6,612 nt of DNA from Chloroflexota bacterium (GTDB taxonomy: Bacteria > Chloroflexota > UBA6077): assembly GCA_021788565.1 (NCBI GenBank), contig JAJYKO010000317.1, positions 1-6,612 of the forward strand, given 5' to 3'. Under the pieces are notes generated by a model, which saw nothing but the letters and a program-made list of their open reading frames with translations, made no database searches and was not told where the DNA came from. Of this stretch, positions 1-5,553 are shown one piece after another. Position 1 is the first letter of the stretch. Every line of letters begins with the position of its first letter. Both the position numbers and the translations under genes were made by a program.

Positions 1-1762
1 AGGGGAGAACCTGTACGAGGTGCCTCCCATGGGGCTACCCGAGCCCGGTCAGAAGCTCGCGGCCGCTCAGCTAAGCCAGTACGAGTCGGTGCGGTTGTTC
101 GCCGAGCGGGCCCAGGAGGTGAGCTGGGAGTTTGCCGTGACCGACCGGAACGCCGAACCCGTGGCGGAGATCTGCCGGCGGCTGGACGGCATCCCCCTCG
201 CTATAGAGCTGGCGGCAGCCCGCATCGGATTGTTCCCTCCGGAGAAGATGCTGGCCCGGCTGGAGCAGCGGCTCCGGCTGCTGACGGACGGCGCCGTGGA
301 CATGCCGGAGCGGCAGCAGACCATGCGCGGCGCGATCGCATGGAGCTACGACCTGCTGGAGGGAGGGGAGCAAAGGCTCTTCCGGCGTCTCTCGGTCTTC
401 GTCCACGGCTGTACGCTCGAGGCGGCCGAGGAGGTGTGCGACCACGACCTCGAAGTCGGCGTCTGGAAGGGACTCGAGTCTCTTGTTGCCAACAGCCTTG
501 TGCGGCGTGCGCAGCGAGGTGAAGAGTCACGCTTTCAGATGCTGGAGACGATCCGGGAATACGGACAGGAACTGCTCGGGAGCGGCACTGAGGCAGGAGT
601 GGTCCGCCCTCGCCACGCGCTCTTCTTCCTTCGGCTGGCCGAGGAGGCCGCTCCAGAGCTGACCGCCAGCCAGCAGAACAGATGGGTGGAGCGGCTGGAA
701 ACGGAGCATGACAATTTCAGGGCCGCGCTTCACTGGAGCCTGGAAGGAAACGACGTGGGTGCAGGCGCACGGATGGCCGGAGCGCTGTGGCGCTTTTGGG
801 CCAAGAGAGGCCTCCTTACAGAGGGGCGCGGCTGGTTGGAGCGCGCACTCTCGACCGTTCCGGAGGAGCCTTCCGCCTTGCGTGCCACGGTGTGTCGAGG
901 TACGGGCAACATCGCCTGGCGCCAGGGGGATTACGAAGCGGCCTGGCGCCACCATCAGGAGAGTCTGGCCATCCATCGCGCCATGGGCGACAGGCACGGC
1001 GTGACGCGTGACCTGACGAACCTCGGAAATGTAGCGGTTCTGCGCGGCGATTACGCAGAGGCCAGGTCGCTCAACGAGGAGTGCCTGGCAATATGCCGTG
1101 AGCTGAACGACAAGTGGCACACTGGCCTTGTACTGAACAACATGGGAGTTCAGGCTGAAGATCAAGGTAACTATCAGGCGGCTCGTTCGTTTTACGAGGA
1201 GAGCCTGATGATTCATCGGGAGCTGAGCGACCAGGCAGACGTAGCCCTGGCCCTCACCAACCTGGCCATAGTGACCAACTACCTCGGCGACTGTGACACC
1301 GCGCGGTCTCTATGCGAAGAGAGTCTGGCGATGCACAGGGAAATGGGGGAAAAACGGAACACGGCTCTCGCCCTTCACACCCTCGGCGCTGTGGCCCTCT
1401 GCCAGGGTGATGGCCGGGCAGGCCGCTCCTACTGCAGGGAAAGCCTGCTTATTTACTGGGAGGTTGGGGACCGGAGGGGTGTCGCGGACTCGCTGGAACT
1501 GCTCGCGGCAATCGCCGCTTCACTGATGGAGTGGGAGCGGGCGGCGCGGCTCCTCGGGGCCGCCGAGGCGCTGCGAAGGACAATCGGGGCGCCGCTGCCC
1601 CCAGGCCGCCAGCCAGAGCACGAGCGCACCATCATGGCGGTCCGCGAGGCTTCTGGCGAGCAATCGTTCGCGGCGGCCTGGACGGCCGGACAGGTCGCGG
1701 CTCTGGCCAAAATCATCCAGGAGGCAGCGGACGATGCCGCGGGCGCTGCGGCGACGGCCTGA
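1..1762 (+). CDS. AfsR/LuxR-like STAND regulatory ATPase with TPR array (5' end outside window)
   Basis: Probably a signal-responsive ATPase regulator of the AfsR/SARP-LuxR class, acting in the cytoplasm. The reading frame (codons from base 2) is open through the left edge, so the GTG at 20 is not the real start and the P-loop lies outside. With that GTG as residue 1, the visible part begins in the late nucleotide-binding module and includes EICRRLDGIPLAIELAAAR (50-68), the GxPLA signature of these ATPases. A winged-helix-like segment follows (about 98-140, RQQTMRGAIAWSYDLL and LSVFVHGCTLEAAEEVC). Next come FQMLETIREYGQELL (172-186) and a helical linker ending in EHDNFRAALHWSL (229-241). TPR units of exactly 40 residues start near 294, 334, 374, 414, 454 and 494. 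The end is an alanine-rich tail (QEAADDAAGAAATA). Gene 2 aligns with it along this whole stretch but continues into a LuxR helix-turn-helix that this protein lacks. Any DNA-binding domain must therefore be N-terminal and unseen. The family call is firm; the target and signal are unknown. Confidence 0.92.
   Translation, partial: GENLYEVPPMGLPEPGQKLAAAQLSQYESVRLFAERAQEVSWEFAVTDRNAEPVAEICRRLDGIPLAIELAAARIGLFPPEKMLARLEQRLRLLTDGAVDMPERQQTMRGAIAWSYDLLEGGEQRLFRRLSVFVHGCTLEAAEEVCDHDLEVGVWKGLESLVANSLVRRAQRGEESRFQMLETIREYGQELLGSGTEAGVVRPRHALFFLRLAEEAAPELTASQQNRWVERLETEHDNFRAALHWSLEGNDVGAGARMAGALWRFWAKRGLLTEGRGWLERALSTVPEEPSALRATVCRGTGNIAWRQGDYEAAWRHHQESLAIHRAMGDRHGVTRDLTNLGNVAVLRGDYAEARSLNEECLAICRELNDKWHTGLVLNNMGVQAEDQGNYQAARSFYEESLMIHRELSDQADVALALTNLAIVTNYLGDCDTARSLCEESLAMHREMGEKRNTALALHTLGAVALCQGDGRAGRSYCRESLLIYWEVGDRRGVADSLELLAAIAASLMEWERAARLLGAAEALRRTIGAPLPPGRQPEHERTIMAVREASGEQSFAAAWTAGQVAALAKIIQEAADDAAGAAATA
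899..1498 (+). repeat. 120-bp phased repeats encoding TPR units of gene 1
   Basis: Five consecutive 120-bp units encode 40-residue TPRs. The marker (E)ESLAIHRE-like helix recurs with its codons starting at 959, 1079, 1199, 1319 and 1439, exactly 120 bases apart. The protein consensus is roughly NLGNxAxxxGDYxxARSLxEESLAIHRExGD. The units are diverged at DNA level, so this is an old protein repeat and not a fresh tandem duplication. TPRs of this length in AfsR-type proteins normally form a superhelix for protein or ligand contact. Confidence 0.85.
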
Positions 1763-1843
1763 ACCTACCGGCATCGGCGAGGCTCAGCGATGCTGACTAC
1801 GGCAAATCGGGATCTGGAGAGAGTTTCCCGTACCCGTGCCATC

Positions 1844-1877
1844 GCCCGAAAACGGGGGCAAAACCTCGTTTGCGGGC
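1844..1877 (+). terminator. Imperfect stem-loop downstream of gene 1, possible terminator
   Basis: GCCCGAAAACG (1844-1854) pairs with CGTTTGCGGGC (1867-1877) at 10 of 11 positions; the only mismatch is A1849 against G1872. The stem can extend inward by G1855-U1866, G1856-C1865 and G1857-C1864, leaving a six-base loop (1858-1863). It lies 82 bases after the gene 1 stop. No T-run follows, so it is not a classical intrinsic terminator. It could instead be a U-tract-less terminator, an mRNA-stabilising structure or an operator. Confidence 0.4.
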
Positions 1878-2039
1878 CTGTCACCAGCCAGACTCGCTTC
1901 AAAATTCACGCTTTAGTGGGATGCTCGAGCCCATCGCCTTATATTTTCATATCTACCGAATGGCTTAGGACCCTGGAAGCGCCTCCATGTGCACACCTGC
2001 GCACAGGAGGCGTGCCGGGTTCCTTCATCTCTCCGAGCC

Positions 2040-2044
2040 GGAGG
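2040..2044 (+). promoter_or_regulatory. Shine-Dalgarno for gene 2 (decides the GTG start at 2052)
   Basis: GGAGG lies seven bases before the GTG at 2052, ideal spacing. The other in-frame candidate, GTG at 1989, has only a weak GGAAG at 1975-1979. The 21 residues it would add (M-H-T-C-A-Q-E...) look unlike the start of a SARP winged helix, which normally opens a few residues before the LRLLGGF-type strand. The downstream GTG is therefore preferred. Confidence 0.7.
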
Positions 2045-2051
2045 CTTTGAA

Positions 2052-5000
2052 GTGGAGACCTCTTCGGACAGCCCTTCCTACTCCGCTGAAGTTGAGCTCC
2101 GGCTCCTCGGGGGCTTTTCCATCCGCATCGGCGAGCGTCTGATCGACGATGCGGAGTGGCGGCTGCGCAAGGCAAAGAGTATCGTCAAGCTTCTCGCGAT
2201 CTCGCCCGGATACCGGCTCCACCGCGAGCGGATCATGGACCTCGTCTGGCCGGACCTCGGGCCCGAGGCGGCTGGGAACAACCTGCGTCAGGTGGTCCAC
2301 GTCGCTCGCCACGTCCTGGAACCGTTTTCGCCGTCCCCGCGATCGTTGCGGCTTCAGGACGACTCCTATCTGCTGTGGACGGCCGATCTGTTGCACACAG
2401 ACGTGGTGGCGTTCGAGCGCGCCGCGTCGGCGGCCCGCCAGTCTCGTGATCCCGCGAGCTACAGGGCCGTCCTCGAGCTCTACACGGGCGATCTTCTGCC
2501 CGATGATCCCTACGAGGATTGGGCGCTGGGGCGGCGAGAGGAGCTGCGCTCCACGCAGTTGGCGCTTCTGGAGGAGCTGGCTGAGCTGTACGAGGAGAGA
2601 AGCGAGAGAAGGCTGGCCGCCGAGACACTCCAACGGGTGGTCGCGATGGATCCGCTCCACGAAGAGGCGTACGTGCGGCTGATGAAGCTGTATGCGCGGG
2701 ATGGTAAACGTCAGCTCGTCAAACGCCAGTATCGACAACTGAGGATGGCCCTGAGCCGGGAGCTGGAAGTGAGCCCGGACCCGGCGACGGAAGCGCTCTA
2801 CAGAGAAATCCTGAGCGGGAAAATCCCGACGTCAGCCGCTCTCGCCGCTCCGGGGCCCCAGAGGATTCCAACCGTTACACGCAAGGACAACCTTCCGGCG
2901 GCTCTGACCAGCTTTATCGGACGGGAGCAAGAGATAGCCGCCGTCCGCGGCCTGCTGTCCACGGGCCGGCTGGTGAGTGTAGTAGGCCCTGGTGGGGCCG
3001 GCAAAAGCCGGCTTGCTCAGGAGGTAGCTCGCACCCTGCTTCCTGCTTACACCGAAGGCGTCTGGCTTGTGGATCTCTCGCCGCTGTCCGATCCGGATCT
3101 GTTGTGGCAGGCCATCGCCACGCAGATCGGTGTGCGCGAGATGCCGAGGAGACCTCTGGCAGAGACGATGGTAGATTTCCTTCGTGACAAGATTACCTTG
3201 CTGGTGCTGGACAACTGCGAGCATCTGCTCGACGCCTGCGCTCGGTTGGTCGACTCCATCTTGCTGGAGTGCCCGGAGGTGAGTGTCCTGGTTACGAGCA
3301 GGCAGGCGCTGAACGTGCCCGGGGAGGCGATCTGGAGGATAACCTCCCTTTCGTTGCCGGACCGCGCAACCCTGCCGGAGGCGAAGGAGCTGTCGCGGTA
3401 CGAGGCCGTTCGCCTGCTGGTGGAGCGGGCTCGACTTGTCCGCCCGGAGTTTCAGCTGGACGGCCAGAATGCGGCCGCCGTGGTGGAGATCTGCCGGAAG
3501 CTGGACGGGATGCCGCTGGCCATAGAATTGGCCGCGGCACGCACCAAGGTTCTCACGCCCGAGCAGATCGCGTCCAGGTTGGAAGCCCGCTTCAGCCTTT
3601 TGTACGGCGAAAGCAGCTTCGTGCATCCGCGCCATCAGACGCTGAGGGCGGTGATAGATTGGAGCTACAGCCAGCTAAGCCCGGAAAGGCAGCGACTGTT
3701 CGAGCACCTCTCGGTGTTTGCGGGCGGCTGGACGCTGGAGGCAGCCGAGGCAGTCTGTTGCGTCAAGGGCTCGACGCAGCGCTCATCGCCCGTCGTTCCT
3801 GGCTCCTGGCGACCCCCGGCGCACACCGTCCAGCCGTCGGTGCTGGACACTTTGACCAGCCTGGTGGACCGGTCGCTCGTGGTGGCGGATCCCGGGCAGG
3901 ACGGGGGGATGCGCTATCAGCTTCTGGAGACTGTGCGGGAGTACGCTCGGGAGCGGCTGGTCGAAAATGGGGAGGCGGAGGCGATGCGCCGGCAGCACGC
4001 CGAGTTCTACCTCGCGCTGGCCGAAACGGCCGAGCCACAGCTGTCCGGGCCGGGGCAGGCGGTCTGGCTGGACCGGCTGGAGCTGGAGCACGACAACTTC
4101 CGGACGGCGCTGCGCTGGTCACTGGAAGCCGGGGAAGCCGAGGTGGCCCTCCGGCTGGCGGCGGCTCTCGGGCCCTTCTGGACGATCCGCGGGCACCACG
4201 GTGAGGGTCGGAGCTGGCTTACGCGTGCCCTCGCGCTGGAGACCAACGGCACGCGTGCGGTCCGGATGGCCCGCAGCCGGGCCCTGGGAGCAGCGGGCTA
4301 CCTGGCTCAGCTGACGGGGGAATTCGGCCTGGCGCACTCCCTCCACGACGAGAACCTGGCGCTGTCTCGGGCACTCGAGCACGCGCCGGGGATCGCGGAC
4401 GCGCTGCAGAACCTCGGGATGGGGGCGGCCTGGGCGGGCGAATTCGCGGCGGCGCACGCCCTCCTGGAGGAGAGCCTGGCGATCCATCGGCAGCTGGGCA
4501 ACAGGTGGGGCACCTCCTACTCGCTTCACTTCCTCGGGCAGCTCGCCTGGTTCGAGGGCGATCTGCCGCTGGCTCGCCGGTATCTGGACGAGTGCCGGCA
4601 GATCAACCTGGAGCTGGGGGACAGGCGCGCGATCGCCTACACCCTCCTGGTCCGGGCGGGCGTCGATACCGACGCGGGGAGTTACGCGGCGGCGCACGAG
4701 GGGCTCGCCGAGTGCCTGGCGATGTTCAACGGACTTGGCGAGATGTGGGGCCTGCCGTTCGCCGTGTTCGCACTGGCCGTGCTCCTCGCCGCCGAGGGCC
4801 GGCATGAGGTCGCGCTGCGGCTCGAGGGCTCTGCCGCGGCGATGCGCGAGCACGTTGGCGACCCGCTGCCGCCGGCATTCAAGGCGCGCACAGACTCCTA
4901 CCTGCAGATGGCCCGACGCGCGCTGGGTGAAGCGGCGAGCGCGGCCGCCCTGGCCGAGGGCCGGGCGATGCCCCTCCCTCAGGTCATCGCCGAGGCGCTG

Positions 5001-5261
5001 GCAAGCGCGGGGGCTTTCCGACCGGCTGCGGGGCCCGCGGTCGCGGCCGGCGCCGGCGAGCTTGCCCCTCTCTCGAAGCGGGAGGTTGCCGTGGCCGCAT
5101 TGATCGCCCGGGGCCTCACCAACCGCCGCATCGCCGGCGAACTCGCCATCGGGGAGGGGACGGTGGCGAACCACGTGGAGCGGATCCTGCGCAAACTTGG
5201 CCTTTCCTCCCGGGCGCAGATCGCCGTCTGGGCGGTCGAGCGACAGCTCTCCAACCAGTAG
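2052..5261 (+). CDS. SARP/BTAD - STAND ATPase - TPR - LuxR HTH transcriptional regulator
   Basis: A large cytoplasmic transcription regulator of the AfsR/SARP superfamily with a DNA-binding domain at each end. Numbering is from the GTG at 2052 (1,069 residues; 1,090 if the GTG at 1989 is used). An OmpR/SARP-like winged helix (about 14-109: VELRLLGGFSIRIG, RIMDLVWPDLG, NNLRQVVHVAR) is followed by a BTAD helical domain (about 115-260: YTGDLLPDDPYEDWAL, DPLHEEAYVRLMKLYARDG). The NB-ARC-like ATPase starts at FIGREQEIAAV (288-298). It has Walker A GPGGAGKSR (312-320), Walker B LLVLDN (383-388), a VLVTSR sensor element (about 412-417) and GMPLA (486-490). A spacer, a TPR array (about 767-906) and a LuxR/GerE HTH (about 1006-1065: LSKREVAVAALIARGLTNRR, TVANHVERILRKLGLSSRAQ) complete it. 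The LuxR domain keeps the first RE glutamate but has VAV where REREV is usual. All ATPase motifs look intact. It is paralogous to the upstream gene. The targets and signal cannot be read from the sequence. Confidence 0.95.
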   Translation: METSSDSPSYSAEVELRLLGGFSIRIGERLIDDAEWRLRKAKSIVKLLAISPGYRLHRERIMDLVWPDLGPEAAGNNLRQVVHVARHVLEPFSPSPRSLRLQDDSYLLWTADLLHTDVVAFERAASAARQSRDPASYRAVLELYTGDLLPDDPYEDWALGRREELRSTQLALLEELAELYEERSERRLAAETLQRVVAMDPLHEEAYVRLMKLYARDGKRQLVKRQYRQLRMALSRELEVSPDPATEALYREILSGKIPTSAALAAPGPQRIPTVTRKDNLPAALTSFIGREQEIAAVRGLLSTGRLVSVVGPGGAGKSRLAQEVARTLLPAYTEGVWLVDLSPLSDPDLLWQAIATQIGVREMPRRPLAETMVDFLRDKITLLVLDNCEHLLDACARLVDSILLECPEVSVLVTSRQALNVPGEAIWRITSLSLPDRATLPEAKELSRYEAVRLLVERARLVRPEFQLDGQNAAAVVEICRKLDGMPLAIELAAARTKVLTPEQIASRLEARFSLLYGESSFVHPRHQTLRAVIDWSYSQLSPERQRLFEHLSVFAGGWTLEAAEAVCCVKGSTQRSSPVVPGSWRPPAHTVQPSVLDTLTSLVDRSLVVADPGQDGGMRYQLLETVREYARERLVENGEAEAMRRQHAEFYLALAETAEPQLSGPGQAVWLDRLELEHDNFRTALRWSLEAGEAEVALRLAAALGPFWTIRGHHGEGRSWLTRALALETNGTRAVRMARSRALGAAGYLAQLTGEFGLAHSLHDENLALSRALEHAPGIADALQNLGMGAAWAGEFAAAHALLEESLAIHRQLGNRWGTSYSLHFLGQLAWFEGDLPLARRYLDECRQINLELGDRRAIAYTLLVRAGVDTDAGSYAAAHEGLAECLAMFNGLGEMWGLPFAVFALAVLLAAEGRHEVALRLEGSAAAMREHVGDPLPPAFKARTDSYLQMARRALGEAASAAALAEGRAMPLPQVIAEALASAGAFRPAAGPAVAAGAGELAPLSKREVAVAALIARGLTNRRIAGELAIGEGTVANHVERILRKLGLSSRAQIAVWAVERQLSNQ
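4290..4769 (+). repeat. 120-bp phased repeats encoding TPR units of gene 2
   Basis: Four 40-residue TPR units. The conserved helix-B marker (E-N/S/C-L-A-like codons) begins at 4350, 4470, 4590 and 4710, exactly 120 bases apart. The unit at 4470 (EESLAIHRQLGN) is nearly identical in protein, and similar in DNA, to the first unit of gene 1 at 959 (QESLAIHRAMGD region). This supports common descent of the two arrays. Confidence 0.8.
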
Positions 5262-5349
5262 ATCTCTCCGCGGTGACCGCCCGTACGCGTTCGCGCCTCG
5301 CGCTCTCTCCTGCCCGCCGAGTATGTACTTTTACACTCCTCACCGCATC

Positions 5350-5365
5350 TAAATTCATGAACTTA
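5350..5365. promoter_or_regulatory. 16-bp near-perfect palindrome, candidate operator
   Basis: TAAATTCATGAACTTA is an inverted repeat in which seven of eight base pairs match. The core TTCATGAA is perfect, A5353/C5362 is the only mismatch, and the flanking TAA/TTA match. It lies in the AT-rich stretch before the kinase, 89 bases after the gene for a LuxR-HTH regulator. Dimeric LuxR/GerE domains bind short dyads, so a regulator-binding site is plausible; which protein would bind is inference. Confidence 0.35.
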
Positions 5366-5542
5366 CAAAATATTTAGTGGATATCAGCGCGACAATTAAC
5401 GCTTGATTTACGGTCATTTGCTACATTCGGCGAGGTTCGATGCAAGATCCCCGCTCGCTCGAGATGCGCGCGGCCGGCTCCTCAGCGGCTGTTAATGAAA
5501 GAGTACAGGCCGTCAGCTCGTGCGATGGCCGCGGCTGGGTCC

Positions 5543-5550
5543 GGGAGGGA
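5543..5550 (+). promoter_or_regulatory. Shine-Dalgarno for the PAS histidine kinase
   Basis: GGGAGGGA, with GGAGG at 5544-5548 and five bases to the ATG at 5554, is the best ribosome-binding site in the region. An in-frame upstream ATG at 5440 has only GAGG at 5432-5435 with four bases of spacing. That start would add 38 residues of unremarkable sequence before the PAS domain. Confidence 0.65.
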
Positions 5551-5553
5551 GTT

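Larger units (their letters stand above)
1763..2051. other. Intergenic region between the two tandem regulators
   Basis: This 289-base gap has no convincing gene; the short frames crossing it are low-complexity continuations of other frames. It contains a strong imperfect hairpin (1844-1877), an AT-rich pocket (about 1896-1955) with TATATT at 1940-1945 and TATCTA at 1950-1955 as possible -10 elements, and a Shine-Dalgarno at 2040-2044. No good -35 hexamer sits 16-18 bases upstream of either -10-like element, so no promoter can be fixed. The gap length and hairpin suggest that gene 2 has its own transcription start, although read-through from gene 1 is possible. Confidence 0.6.
5262..5553. promoter_or_regulatory. 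AT-rich intergenic/leader region upstream of the PAS kinase
   Basis: This 292-base stretch has no supported gene. The first 60 bases are GC-rich, with only a tiny palindrome (GCGGTGACCGC, 5270-5280) just after the gene 2 stop and no clear terminator. Positions 5320-5427 are strikingly AT-rich for this window, as expected of a promoter region. They contain TTTACA (5330-5335), the palindrome at 5350-5365 and an extended -10-like TGCTACATT (5419-5427). No -35/-10 pair with standard spacing is convincing, so a transcription start is not assigned. Confidence 0.45.

Noticed and set aside
899..1498. Regular 120-bp periodicity considered as a CRISPR or non-coding tandem repeat
   Set aside because: It is explained fully by in-frame 40-residue TPR units that are diverged in DNA sequence.
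1771..1793. GCATCG...CGATGC inverted repeat just after gene 1
   Set aside because: Only a six-base stem with an 11-base loop and no T-run, too weak to call a terminator.
1531..2050. Two small plus-strand frames (1531-1968 and 1790-2050) reaching into the first intergenic gap
   Set aside because: No ribosome-binding site, no recognisable sequence, and one is mostly an out-of-frame reading of the gene 1 end.
1989..2051. Upstream GTG start for gene 2
   Set aside because: Weak ribosome-binding site compared with GGAGG before 2052, and the added residues do not look like part of the winged helix. It is kept as an alternative only.
2025..2738. 237-residue minus-strand frame
   Set aside because: Antisense to the SARP/BTAD region, whose sense product has clear family motifs.
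3269..4204. 311-residue plus-strand frame within gene 2
   Set aside because: Glycine/alanine/arginine-rich out-of-frame reading of the ATPase region with no motif.
4119..5174. 351-residue minus-strand frame
   Set aside because: Antisense to the TPR and HTH region of gene 2. No domain is recognisable and the composition is a mirror of the sense codons.
5270..5280. GCGGTGACCGC after the gene 2 stop
   Set aside because: At most a four-pair stem with a three-base loop and no T-run, not credible as a terminator.
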